64,000 nucleotides of DNA, taken from Herbiconiux sp. A18JL235. Its GTDB lineage: Bacteria; Actinomycetota; Actinomycetes; Actinomycetales; Microbacteriaceae. A program made the translations under genes and the position numbers. Numbering within the stretch: position 1 is the first letter of the stretch; the number at the start of each line of letters is the position of its first letter. The DNA lies in contig NZ_CP162511.1 of assembly GCF_040939305.1 (NCBI RefSeq), positions 3,534,001 through 3,598,000 of the forward strand. The letters are read 5' to 3'. The notes under the pieces are model-generated. The model saw only the letters and a list, made by a program, of their open reading frames with translations. It had not been told where the DNA came from and did no database searches. Shown piece after piece: positions 56,580 to 64,000 of the stretch.

Positions 56580-57902
56580 ATGGCCACCAGATCTGCGACC
56601 GCGTACCGCTGCACCGAGTGCGGGTGGCAGACGGCCAAGTGGGTGGGGCGCTGCGGGGAGTGCCAGAGCTGGGGCACCGTGGTGTCGTCGGCCGAGAACG
56701 AGGGCATCACGAAGGCCGTGCGGGCGACGGTGCTCGACGCCGCACGCATCGCGCGGCCGATCACCGAGATCTCCTCCGACATCGCCTCCCATTGGGCCAC
56801 CGGCATCGGTGAGTTCGACCGAGTGCTCGGCGGAGGGTTGGTGCCGGGCGCCGCCATCCTGCTCTCGGGCGAGCCGGGGGTCGGCAAGTCGACGCTGCTG
56901 CTCGAGGTCGCGGCGAAGGCCGCCGAAGAGCATCTGCGTGTGCTCTACGTCTCGGCCGAGGAGTCGGTCTCGCAGGTGAAGCTCCGTGCCGAGCGCACCC
57001 ATTCGCTCTCCCCCACACTCATGCTGGCCGCCGAGACCGACCTGTCGACGGTGCTCGGGCAGATCGACGCGGTGCAGCCGCACCTCGTCATCGTCGACTC
57101 GGTGCAGACGGTGGCGAGCGCCTCGCTCGACAGCGCGGCGGGCAGCCCCACGCAGGTGCGGGAGGTGGCGTCGACGCTCATCCGGGTGGCGAAGGAGCGG
57201 TCGCTGCCGGTGCTGCTCGTCGGCCACGTCACGAAAGACGGGTCGATCGCGGGGCCCCGGGTTCTCGAACACCTGGTCGACGTGGTGTGCCAGTTCGAGG
57301 GCGACCGGCAGACCGCGCTCCGCTTCGTGCGGGCGCTCAAGAACAGATTCGGGCCGACCGACGAGGTGGGCTGCTTCGAGATGACCTCAGACGGCATCGC
57401 CGAGGTGCCCGACCCGAGCGGGCTGTTCCTCTCCCGCGGGTCGGATGCGGTGTCGGGCACCTGCGTCACCGTCGCGCTGGAGGGGCGGCGGGCTCTGCCC
57501 GTCGAGGTGCAGGCGCTCGTGGTGTCGACCTCGACCCCGAACCCGCGGCGGGTCACGAACGGGGTCGACGCGTCGCGGGTGGCGATGATCCTGGCCGTGC
57601 TCGAGCGCCGGGCGCGGGTGAAGCTGGCCGAGCTCGACGTGTACGTGTCGACGGTGGGCGGGGTGCGGCTCACCGAGCCGGGAGCCGACCTCGCCATCGC
57701 GCTCGCGCTGGCGTCGGCGGCGAGCGACAAGCCGTTGCCCCACGATCTCGCCGCCTTCGGCGAGATCAGTCTGGCCGGAGAGGTGCGGCCGGTGTCGTCG
57801 TCGCGCATCCGCGCCGCCGAGGCGAAGCGGCTCGGCTTCACCCGCATCGTCGACGACGAGTCTCAGCAGCTCGTGCGGGCGCTGACGCGGGCGTTCACCT
57901 AG
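56580..57902 (+). CDS. radA: DNA repair protein RadA (Sms)
   Basis: RecA-related helicase that processes recombination intermediates. 440 residues. The zinc finger CTEC...CGEC uses Cys 11, 14, 25 and 28, Walker A GEPGVGKS is at 97-104, the RadA-specific KNRFG occurs near residue 258, and a Lon-like protease domain fills residues 290-440. The ATG at 56580 is chosen because of its leaderless -10 spacing and because the conserved zinc finger starts there. It is followed by a large palindrome, then a convergent esterase gene. Confidence 0.97.
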   Translation: MATRSATAYRCTECGWQTAKWVGRCGECQSWGTVVSSAENEGITKAVRATVLDAARIARPITEISSDIASHWATGIGEFDRVLGGGLVPGAAILLSGEPGVGKSTLLLEVAAKAAEEHLRVLYVSAEESVSQVKLRAERTHSLSPTLMLAAETDLSTVLGQIDAVQPHLVIVDSVQTVASASLDSAAGSPTQVREVASTLIRVAKERSLPVLLVGHVTKDGSIAGPRVLEHLVDVVCQFEGDRQTALRFVRALKNRFGPTDEVGCFEMTSDGIAEVPDPSGLFLSRGSDAVSGTCVTVALEGRRALPVEVQALVVSTSTPNPRRVTNGVDASRVAMILAVLERRARVKLAELDVYVSTVGGVRLTEPGADLAIALALASAASDKPLPHDLAAFGEISLAGEVRPVSSSRIRAAEAKRLGFTRIVDDESQQLVRALTRAFT

Positions 57903-57927
57903 GGGCGGCGGGTCGACGCCCGGCACT

Positions 57928-57983
57928 TTCTTGCGGACGAAGTCCGTGAAGAAGTGCGTGTCGACGGATTTCGTCCGCAAGAA
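57928..57983. repeat. 56-bp nested palindrome, copy 2
   Basis: Two 20-base arms (57928-57947 and 57964-57983) pair at 19 of 20 positions around a 16-base loop. Arm consensus with copy 1 at 39967 is TTCTTGCGGACRAAGTCCGT. Each arm contains its own dyad, CGGAC-N3-GTCCG. The two dyad centres are 31 bases apart in both copies. It lies between the convergent stops of radA and the esterase gene. Confidence 0.93.
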
Positions 57984-57995
57984 CGTCGTGGGCGG

Positions 57996-59585
57996 CTAGA
58001 CGTGGGGGCGGAAGGCCTGCCACGCGCGGCGTCGCGAGCCACGCGGGTCTGACTCGACGCGGTCGACGACGTCGATCACGAGCGTGCGGCGGTTCTTCTC
58101 GGAGTAGCGAGGCCAGAGGCGCTCGTCGACCATGCCGTCGCGGGCGAAGGCGAGCCAGTGGGCGCGCATCCGTCGGCTGGTCTCCTTGAACGAACGGCGA
58201 CCGCCCAGCGCCGTCATGGTGCGGCCGAACCACCCGTCGAGCCGGTCGAAGATCGCGTAGAGCTCGAGTCCGTGGGTGGCGTCGAAGCCGGCCAGACGCA
58301 CCAGCCGGGGCGCGATGTCGAAGCGGTAGAAGTGCACCGGCGCGAAGCGCGAGTGGCGCTCGGCGACCTTCACCGAGGGGTACCAGAAGGCGAAGTCGCC
58401 CCCGAAGTCGGCTGCGGCGCGCTTGGCCGGGAGACCAGGGTATTCCGCCTTGATCGCCTTGCGCGCGCCCTTCTTCGTGCGGGCGAAGATCGCACGGATG
58501 CGCTTCGGCGTCGTCGCGAGGATGTCGAGGCGCCCGACGAACACCGACCCCTCCCGGTCGTTCGTGCCGATGATGAGCGGTACCCGAGCCGCTCGCCCCT
58601 CCTTGAAGGCGTCGAGCGGGCGCTCGGGCAACAGGTCGCCGTCGATGACGGGGGACAGGACGATGGTGCCGGGATGCGCATCCGGGGTGCGCAGGCTGAG
58701 CGCCGTCGCCGCAGCCACCAGGTCGGCGGCGTCGGCGTCGAGCAGCACCTGGCCACCGAGGTCGTCGGAGGTGGCGTCGACGGCGTCGGTGTCGATCGAC
58801 TCGAGCAGCAGTTCGAGGAACTCCTCGGCCCACACCGCGGTGACCGCGGGCGGATAGACCGCGTTCGCGGGCGAGCTCTGTGCGATGGCGCGGTCGAACA
58901 GGCCGTGCGCCGAAGGGGTCGCCATGAGGGTGGTGACGGCGTTCGCCCCTGCCGACTCGCCGAACAGCGTGACGTTCGCCGGGTCACCCCCGAAGGCGGC
59001 GATGTTCTCGCGCACCCAGGCCAGCGCCGAGACCTGGTCGCGGAGGCCGAGGTTCGACTCGATCGGGCGCTCAGGCGTGGAGTACCGCGTGAGGTCGAGG
59101 TAGCCGAGGGCGCCGAGCCGGTAGTTGAAGCTCACGTAGACGACGCCGCCCTCGCGCACGAGGGTCTCGCCGTTGTGCGGGTGCTCGGCCGAGGAGCCGA
59201 CGCTGTAGGCCCCTCCGTGGATGAAGACCGTCACCGGCAGCGACCGGGCCTCCGTGGCCGGTCGCAGTACGTTGACCGTGAGGCAGTCCTCCGACATCAC
59301 CGTGCGCGCCGAGCTGCCGACGAAGTTGCCGTCGCGCGACTGCATCGCGACCGGCCCGAACCGCTGAGCGTCGCGGACCCCTCGCCACGGCAGGGCGGGC
59401 CTGGGAGCCCTCAGGCGGAGCCCGCCCACGGGCGCCGCAGCGTACGGGATGCCGCGCCACCAGCGCAGCCCCCTCCGCTCGGCGCCCCGCACGAGGCCCG
59501 ACGCCGTGGGTACGACCAGCGGATGCGCGGCGGGCCCACCGGGCTCGTCAGGGATGCCGGGGTCGTGATCGGAGGGCGCGTGCAC
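57996..59585 (-). CDS. Type B carboxylesterase/lipase
   Basis: 529-residue serine hydrolase of the carboxylesterase type B family. The signature EDCLTVNVLRP is near residue 99, the oxyanion segment VFIHGGAYSVGS near 120, and the nucleophile elbow FGESAG with Ser near 208. The C-terminal half contains THGLELYAIF with a candidate histidine near 443. There is no signal peptide. A TAGCAT hexamer exactly six bases before the GTG start at 59585 predicts a leaderless mRNA. The substrate is unknown; esters or lipids are likely. Confidence 0.9.
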   Translation of the reverse strand: MHAPSDHDPGIPDEPGGPAAHPLVVPTASGLVRGAERRGLRWWRGIPYAAAPVGGLRLRAPRPALPWRGVRDAQRFGPVAMQSRDGNFVGSSARTVMSEDCLTVNVLRPATEARSLPVTVFIHGGAYSVGSSAEHPHNGETLVREGGVVYVSFNYRLGALGYLDLTRYSTPERPIESNLGLRDQVSALAWVRENIAAFGGDPANVTLFGESAGANAVTTLMATPSAHGLFDRAIAQSSPANAVYPPAVTAVWAEEFLELLLESIDTDAVDATSDDLGGQVLLDADAADLVAAATALSLRTPDAHPGTIVLSPVIDGDLLPERPLDAFKEGRAARVPLIIGTNDREGSVFVGRLDILATTPKRIRAIFARTKKGARKAIKAEYPGLPAKRAAADFGGDFAFWYPSVKVAERHSRFAPVHFYRFDIAPRLVRLAGFDATHGLELYAIFDRLDGWFGRTMTALGGRRSFKETSRRMRAHWLAFARDGMVDERLWPRYSEKNRRTLVIDVVDRVESDPRGSRRRAWQAFRPHV

Positions 59586-59591
59586 CCGGGC

Positions 59592-59597
59592 ATGCTA
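59592..59597 (-). promoter_or_regulatory. -10 hexamer TAGCAT, leaderless start of 57996-59585
   Basis: On the minus strand TAGCAT is followed by GCCCGG and the GTG at 59585. This supports GTG as the start codon. Confidence 0.5.
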
Positions 59598-59673
59598 GCG
59601 CTGCGAGATGAATCGCGCGTGTCACCCTCACGGGGAGCGGAGACCCGGCTCCTTCGTGTCGATCACGAGGCGA

Positions 59674-59787
59674 TCACGCCGCCACCAGGATGCCCGAGGG
59701 GTTCTCGACGGGCGTGCCATCGGGCTCGGTGCCGGTCTCGGGGTCGATCTCGTCGGGGTCGGGCACTGTGGTCTCGGGGTCGGTCAT
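59674..59787 (-). CDS. Small acidic peptide of unknown function
   Basis: 37 residues, starting MTDPETTVPDPDEIDPETGT and ending GILVAA. It is almost entirely Asp, Glu, Pro and Thr. The ATG at 59787 has AAGGA eight bases upstream, and codons are GC-biased (GAC, CCC, GAG, ACC). Similar short acidic proteins are commonly annotated in Microbacteriaceae, but with no function. The rest of 59586-60003 holds no other gene I can support. Confidence 0.55.
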   Translation of the reverse strand: MTDPETTVPDPDEIDPETGTEPDGTPVENPSGILVAA

Positions 59788-60003
59788 GATGATCATCCTT
59801 CCGTCGTGACTCTGCACGCTACGCCTGACCGGCCGAGATCGGCGACGACTCCGCGTGCTTCCTTCGTGCGCTCGATGTCTCGGCGGTTCCCGAAAGGACA
59901 GGGGGGCAACAGTTGGCTAGTGGAACAATCCATCGAAAGGGGGATGGTCGATGCGGCGGCACGGACTTAGCGTGACTCTCGACGCAATGAAAAGGGGCAT
60001 GAG

Positions 60004-60426
60004 GTGGTCGAGATCGACAGACGCACACTGATTCAGGGGGCGGTGTGGAGTGCGCCCGTCGTCGCGGTCGCCGCGGCGACGCCGATGGCGGCAGCCTCGG
60101 AGAGTGGCCCATCGGTGAGGTTCAGTGTGACCGAAGACCCGAACACCGGGTTCCCCGTCGTCGTGATCGTCGTCACGGTCTACTCGTCGGATGACGTGGT
60201 CGCTCCAGGGGTCGCGGTCGTCAGCCAGCAGGCCGCTCCGGGGAGCGAACCGCCGGAGTGGTTGACCTCCACGACGACCGATCCTCCGGAGATCACCGAT
60301 GGCAACGGCCAGGTGACCTTCCTCTGGACCCGGTCGGCGTACGTCGGTCTCGCCTACCGGGCCATCGCGACCCTCGGCCCGAGCCGCGTGGTGATCGAGC
60401 GATTCCCCACCCTGGCTCCGGAGTGA
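60004..60426 (+). CDS. Secreted protein with Tat-like signal
   Basis: 140 residues. The N-terminus RRTLIQGAVWSAPVVAVAAATPMAAAS has twin arginines followed by a hydrophobic segment and an Ala-x-Ala cleavage site, so export by Tat is likely. The remainder is a short beta-rich domain with an Ig-like pattern (VRFSVTEDP, VTVYSSDDVV, GQVTFLWTRSAYVG). No family is recognised. The GTG start has AAGGGG upstream. Function unknown. Confidence 0.7.
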   Translation: MVEIDRRTLIQGAVWSAPVVAVAAATPMAAASESGPSVRFSVTEDPNTGFPVVVIVVTVYSSDDVVAPGVAVVSQQAAPGSEPPEWLTSTTTDPPEITDGNGQVTFLWTRSAYVGLAYRAIATLGPSRVVIERFPTLAPE

Positions 60427-60462
60427 CCCGGGGCGGATCGAGCCGAGGACGCGGCAGTCCGG

Positions 60463-61149
60463 TCAGTTCAGGAGGAACTGCTGGGTGGTGGCGGAGGGGA
60501 TGCCGGCGACGGACACGGTGAGGTGGTAGGAAGCACCGCCGGCCGGGACGGCGGGGCGGTCGGCGGAGCCGCAGGTGTCAGGGGCGGAGCGGGTGCGGTC
60601 CCAGGTGAAGGGGGTCGACGAGACGGCGACTCCCGGGTCGAGCAGCGCTTCGGCGTCGACGGGGTCGGTCTGGCAGTCGGTCGAGGTCCAGTAGGTCTCG
60701 GTGCCGCTCGTGATCGTGTACACCTGCTGCGTGGTGCCCGCGTTGACGGTGCACGAGACCGGGCCGGTGTTGGTGATGGTGAACGAGATCTGCGGGTTCG
60801 CGCCTGCGGCGTAGTTCGTGGCGTCGGTGACCGGCACGACCGAGATGTTCTCGGGCAGGCACGGGTCGCCCGCCACCGCCCCGGAACCCGCGGCCGCGGC
60901 ATCCGCGCCCTCGAGCGAGCCCGCCGCGGGCGTCGAATCGGCGTCGGGCGCCTCCGACGAGACCGAGGGGCCGGGAGTCGCACCCGCACCCGCCGGGGTT
61001 CCGCCCTCGGCCCCGGCGCCGGGGCCGGGCCGCACGACGATGAGAACGACGATCGCGACGATGGCGACGAGCACGAACAGCACGACGAGCCGTCGTCGCC
61101 AGTACACGCGCTTCGGCTGCGGGCCCACCGGATGCCTGATCGTCGACAT
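60463..61149 (-). CDS. Membrane-anchored extracytoplasmic protein (DUF4232-like)
   Basis: 228 residues. A single hydrophobic helix (RRRLVVLFVLVAIVAIVVLI, about 18-40) anchors the protein, followed by a Gly/Ala/Pro linker to about residue 90. The outer domain has CLPENISVVPV, a conserved Cys pair and the beta pattern SFTITNTGPVSCTVNAG near 125-140, similar to DUF4232-type domains. Its role is unknown. A TACCCT hexamer six bases before ATG 61149 supports that start and predicts a leaderless mRNA. Convergent with the Tat protein gene. Confidence 0.75.
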   Translation of the reverse strand: MSTIRHPVGPQPKRVYWRRRLVVLFVLVAIVAIVVLIVVRPGPGAGAEGGTPAGAGATPGPSVSSEAPDADSTPAAGSLEGADAAAAGSGAVAGDPCLPENISVVPVTDATNYAAGANPQISFTITNTGPVSCTVNAGTTQQVYTITSGTETYWTSTDCQTDPVDAEALLDPGVAVSSTPFTWDRTRSAPDTCGSADRPAVPAGGASYHLTVSVAGIPSATTQQFLLN

Positions 61150-61155
61150 AGCCAC

Positions 61156-61161
61156 AGGGTA
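61156..61161 (-). promoter_or_regulatory. -10 hexamer TACCCT, leaderless start of 60463-61149
   Basis: On the minus strand TACCCT is followed by GTGGCT and the ATG at 61149. No ribosome-binding site is present. Confidence 0.5.
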
Positions 61162-61260
61162 ACCAGCGGATGCGCGACGACCGCGCGCATCCGCCGTGAG
61201 TCGCGAGGCCCGACCCTGCGAATCCGCCGAGTCGGGCCCCGCGGGCTCAGACGGGTGGCC

Positions 61261-61668
61261 TCACGCCGGGGCCTGCGCCAGACCGAAGGCGGCGAGCTCG
61301 GCGTCGTCGAGCATCCGTGACCTGATGAGGAAACGCTTGCCCTCGGGGGCCTCGATCGAGAACCCGCTCCCCCGCCCGTCGACGAGGTCGATGGTGAGGT
61401 GCGTGTACTTCCAGTACTCGAACTGCGACCGCGACATGTACACCTCCACGGGGTGGATGCCCTCGACGTGCAGCGTGCCGAGCAGTACATCGGCGGCACC
61501 GACCCGGAACATGCCCACGGGATAGCACATCGGAGACGAGCCGTCGCAGCATCCGCCCGACTGGTGGAACATGAGCTGCCCGTGGGTGGCGGCGAGGTGC
61601 CTGAGCATCTCGGCCGCCGCATCCGTCACCCCCACCCGCGAGTAGCCGGCCGCGCCGCCCTCGGGCAT
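61261..61668 (-). CDS. DUF779 family protein
   Basis: 135 residues of the DUF779 family: MFHQSGGCCDGSSPMCYP with its cysteines near residues 35-50, then VEVYMSRSQFEYWKYTHLTI. DUF779 genes are regularly the partners of aldehyde dehydrogenase genes, and here the stop of that gene shares its last base with this ATG (TGATG). A role in handling the aldehyde dehydrogenase substrate or enzyme is inferred, not known. Confidence 0.95.
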   Translation of the reverse strand: MPEGGAAGYSRVGVTDAAAEMLRHLAATHGQLMFHQSGGCCDGSSPMCYPVGMFRVGAADVLLGTLHVEGIHPVEVYMSRSQFEYWKYTHLTIDLVDGRGSGFSIEAPEGKRFLIRSRMLDDAELAAFGLAQAPA

Positions 61669-63248
61669 CAGAAGAACCCCATGGGCCCGTCGGCGTACGA
61701 CACGAGCAGGTTCTTCGTCTGCTGGTAGTGATCGAGCATCATGCGGTGGTTCTCACGCCCGATGCCCGACTGCTTGTAGCCGCCGAAGGCCGCGTGCGCC
61801 GGGTACTGGTGGTAGGTGTTCGACCACACCCGCCCGGCCTGGATCGCCCGGCCCGCGCGGTAGAGCTGCGAGCCCGACCGCGACCACACCCCGGCTCCGA
61901 GACCGTAGAGCGTGTCGTTGGCGATGGAGATGGCGTCGTCGTAGTCGTCGAAGCTCGTGAGGGCGAGCACGGGGCCGAAGATCTCCTCCTGGAAGATGCG
62001 CATGTCGTTGGTGCCCTCGAAGACCGTCGGCTGCACGTAGAAACCGCCCGAGAGCTCACCGCCGAGGTCTGCCCTCTCACCGCCCGTGAGCAGGCGGGCG
62101 CCGCCCTGCTTGCCGATGTCCATGTACGACAGGATCTTCTCGAGCTGGTCGTTCGAGGCCTGCGCTCCGATCATCGTGGAGGTGTCGAGCGGGTTGCCCT
62201 GCTTCACCTTCGCCACCCGGTCGAGGCCGTCGGCGACGAAGCCGTCGTAGATCGAGCGCTGCACGAGCGCTCGCGACGGACAGGTGCACACCTCACCCTG
62301 GTTCAGGGCGAAGAAGGTGAAGCCCTCGAGCGCCTTGTCGTAGAAGGAGTCCTTCTCGTCGGCGACGTCGGCGAAGAACACGTTCGGGCTCTTGCCGCCG
62401 AGCTCGAGGGTGACCGGGATGAGGTTCTCGCTCGCGTACTGCATGATGAGTCGCCCGGTGGTGGTCTCGCCGGTGAACGCGATCTTGCGGATGTTCTTGT
62501 GCGACGCCAGCGGAGCCCCGGCCTCGATGCCGAAGCCGTTGACGATGTTGAGCACGCCGGCCGGCAGCAGGTCTTCGATGAGCCCGAGCAGCACGTGGAT
62601 CGACGCGGGGGTCTGCTCGGCGGGCTTCAGCACCACGCAGTTGCCCGCGGCGAGCGCCGGCGCCAGCTTCCAGACCGCCATGAGGATGGGGAAGTTCCAC
62701 GGGATGATCTGCCCCACGACCCCGAGCGGCTCGTGGAAGTGATAGGCGACCGTGTCGTGGTCGAGCTCGGAGATGCCCCCCTCCTGGGCCCGGATGCAGC
62801 CGGCGAAGTAGCGGAAGTGGTCGATGGCGAGCGGGATGTCGGCGGCGAGCGTCTCGCGCACCGGCTTGCCGTTCTCCCAGGTCTCGGCGACGGCGAGCAG
62901 CTCGAGGTTCGCCTCCATGCGGTCGGCGATCTTGTTCAGGATGACGGCGCGCTCGGCGACGCTGGTCTTGCCCCAGCTCTCGAACGCTTTCCAGCCGGCG
63001 TCGACAGCCGCATCCACGTCGGCCGCCGTGCCGCGCGCGACCTCGGTGAAGACCTTGCCGGTGATCGGCGTGGGGTTCTGGAAGTACTGGCCGGAGGTCG
63101 GCGGCACGTAGCGCCCGCCGATGTAGTTGTCGTAGCGGGGTTTGAAGCTGACGACGGACCCCTCGGTGCCGGGGTTCGCGTAGACGGTCGAACCGGGCGC
63201 CGCGGGGGCTGCCTCGGCCTGGGTCTCGGGACGATCGATGATGGTCAT
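61668..63248 (-). CDS. NAD-dependent aldehyde dehydrogenase
   Basis: Oxidises aldehydes to acids. 526 residues. Conserved motifs are [40 protein letters not shown] with the general-base glutamate, and the nucleophile region [11 protein letters not shown] with catalytic Cys near residue 320. The C-terminal half ends [19 protein letters not shown]. The length and the DUF779 partner place it with AldB/ExaC-type enzymes (acetaldehyde or related substrates). The ATG has AAGGAG five bases upstream. Confidence 0.95.
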   Translation of the reverse strand: MTIIDRPETQAEAAPAAPGSTVYANPGTEGSVVSFKPRYDNYIGGRYVPPTSGQYFQNPTPITGKVFTEVARGTAADVDAAVDAGWKAFESWGKTSVAERAVILNKIADRMEANLELLAVAETWENGKPVRETLAADIPLAIDHFRYFAGCIRAQEGGISELDHDTVAYHFHEPLGVVGQIIPWNFPILMAVWKLAPALAAGNCVVLKPAEQTPASIHVLLGLIEDLLPAGVLNIVNGFGIEAGAPLASHKNIRKIAFTGETTTGRLIMQYASENLIPVTLELGGKSPNVFFADVADEKDSFYDKALEGFTFFALNQGEVCTCPSRALVQRSIYDGFVADGLDRVAKVKQGNPLDTSTMIGAQASNDQLEKILSYMDIGKQGGARLLTGGERADLGGELSGGFYVQPTVFEGTNDMRIFQEEIFGPVLALTSFDDYDDAISIANDTLYGLGAGVWSRSGSQLYRAGRAIQAGRVWSNTYHQYPAHAAFGGYKQSGIGRENHRMMLDHYQQTKNLLVSYADGPMGFF

Positions 63249-63327
63249 GAGTGCTCCTTGTCGACGACGGTGTCGGATGCGCCGACGCTACGCCGCCGGA
63301 GGTTGCACCTCGTTGCATCCTCCTTGG

Positions 63328-63381
63328 TTGACAGATGGTCAGACCAACGTCTACCGTTGTGCCATCGATGGTCTGACCATC
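63328..63381 (+). promoter_or_regulatory. Promoter with two palindromic GntR/FadR-type operators
   Basis: -35 TTGACA (63328-63333), 18-base spacer, -10 TACCGT (63352-63357) facing the dehydrogenase gene. Operator 1 TGGTCAGACCA (63336-63346) lies between -35 and -10; operator 2 TGGTCTGACCA (63369-63379), extended GATGGTCTGACCATC, lies after the start point. Both match the TGGTnnGACCA pattern of FadR/FCD-subfamily GntR regulators. The centres are 33 bases apart, about three helical turns. Repression of this promoter is likely. Confidence 0.75.
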
Positions 63382-63404
63382 AGCCATACGAAGGAGTAGA
63401 TACC

Positions 63405-64000
63405 GTGAACCTCTTCACGCTCATGCAGAAGCGCACCGCCGAGGCCGGCCCGATCCGCGTCGGTGTCATCGGCGCCGGCAAGTTCTCGTCGATGTTCCTC
63501 ACGCAAGCCGTCGGCAGCGACAACATCCACGTCGTCGGTGTCGCCGACATCGACGTGACGAAGGCCACGGCAGCCCTCGCCCGCACCGGCTGGCCCGCCG
63601 AGCGCTACGCCGCCGTCAGTCTCGACGAGGCACTCCGCACCGGCGGCACCGCGGTGATCGACAGCTCCGACGCCCTGCTCACCCACCCGCAGGTCGAGGT
63701 CATCCTCGAGATCACCGGCAATCCGCTGGTCGGCACGTACCACGCCGTCACCGCGATCGACAACGGCAAGCACGTCATCATGGTGAACGTCGAGGCCGAC
63801 TGCATGGTGGGCCCGCTGCTGCAGCGCCGCGCCCAGGCCGCCGGCGTCATCTACGCCATGGCCTACGGCGACCAGCCCGCCCTCATCTGCGAGCTCGTCG
63901 ACTGGTGCCGCACGGTCGGCTTCGACGTGGTGGCCGCCGGCAAGGGCACCAAGTACCTGCCCGAGTACAACTACTCCACCCCCGACACCGTGTGGAACTA
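63405..64000 (+). CDS. Homoserine-dehydrogenase-like NAD(P) oxidoreductase (5' part)
   Basis: First 198 residues of a gene that runs past the window end. The Rossmann nucleotide loop IRVGVIGAGKFSSMFLTQAV is at about 17-36, with VVGVADID near 43-50, EITGNPLVGTYHAV near 105 and NGKHVIMVNVEADCMVG near 125. This fits the homoserine dehydrogenase-like or SAF-domain sugar/polyol oxidoreductase group; the SAF domain would be in the missing part. Its substrate cannot be read. The GTG start has AAGGAG eight bases upstream. It is divergent from the aldehyde dehydrogenase. Confidence 0.7.
   Translation, partial: MNLFTLMQKRTAEAGPIRVGVIGAGKFSSMFLTQAVGSDNIHVVGVADIDVTKATAALARTGWPAERYAAVSLDEALRTGGTAVIDSSDALLTHPQVEVILEITGNPLVGTYHAVTAIDNGKHVIMVNVEADCMVGPLLQRRAQAAGVIYAMAYGDQPALICELVDWCRTVGFDVVAAGKGTKYLPEYNYSTPDTVWN

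Overview
Organism. The window looks like a chromosomal segment of a high-GC Gram-positive actinobacterium, most plausibly of the family Microbacteriaceae. The rRNA operon has no spacer tRNA, the gene order tyrS / rpsL-rpsG-fusA-tuf / rpoB-rpoC is actinobacterial, coding regions are GC-rich with G or C at third positions, GTG and TTG starts are common, and many -10 hexamers are of TAnnnT type. I do not name a genus. Nothing points to a prophage, plasmid, IS element or CRISPR array; this is core chromosome with a few accessory genes. Layout. 1-20.8 kb is almost entirely minus-strand information-processing genes: the 5' part of a 23S rRNA gene, spacer, 16S rRNA, rrn leader and promoter, tyrS, two small genes, tuf, fusA, rpsG, rpsL, a membrane protein gene, rpoC and rpoB. 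Two back-to-back promoters at 20.75-20.81 kb separate rpoB from a spermidine-synthase-like gene. 20.8-31.4 kb is mixed: a secreted PQQ-type sugar dehydrogenase, a helical-repeat protein, a SprT-like metalloprotein, a repeat-rich non-coding stretch, a seven-bladed propeller protein, several domain-of-unknown-function proteins, a DEAD-box RNA helicase with a long structured leader, and a NUDIX-like protein. 31.5-37.1 kb holds lhr and an overlapping Nei-type DNA glycosylase gene. 37.2-47.9 kb carries small metabolic and repair genes: YjbR, esterase, YbaK, HAD, thyA-folA, msrB-msrA, a membrane-linked molybdopterin enzyme and two RibD-like reductases. 48.1-48.6 kb holds an unassigned terminator, a probable gene remnant and tRNA-Ser(CGA). 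48.6-59.8 kb has a potassium channel, a cyclic-nucleotide-type phosphoesterase overlapping a Stealth glycosyltransferase gene, a lipoprotein, a putative Fe(II) oxygenase followed by a GAF-type two-component system, radA, and a carboxylesterase. 60-64 kb has two secreted or anchored proteins, an aldehyde dehydrogenase plus DUF779 operon, and the start of a divergent dehydrogenase gene behind two palindromic GntR/FadR-like operators. Themes. Translation and transcription genes are clustered and co-oriented. A redox-repair group (msrB-msrA plus a molybdopterin enzyme) and an oxygenase-histidine kinase-response regulator group are inferred from adjacency. At least nine genes show a -10 hexamer exactly six bases before the start codon, which predicts leaderless mRNAs. 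The most unusual non-coding features are two copies of a 56-bp palindrome-of-palindromes with 16-base loops (39.97 and 57.93 kb), an 11+11 bp perfect inverted repeat on the rpoB promoter, and dispersed GCATCCG words. I found no clearly new multi-gene defence or mobile system here.
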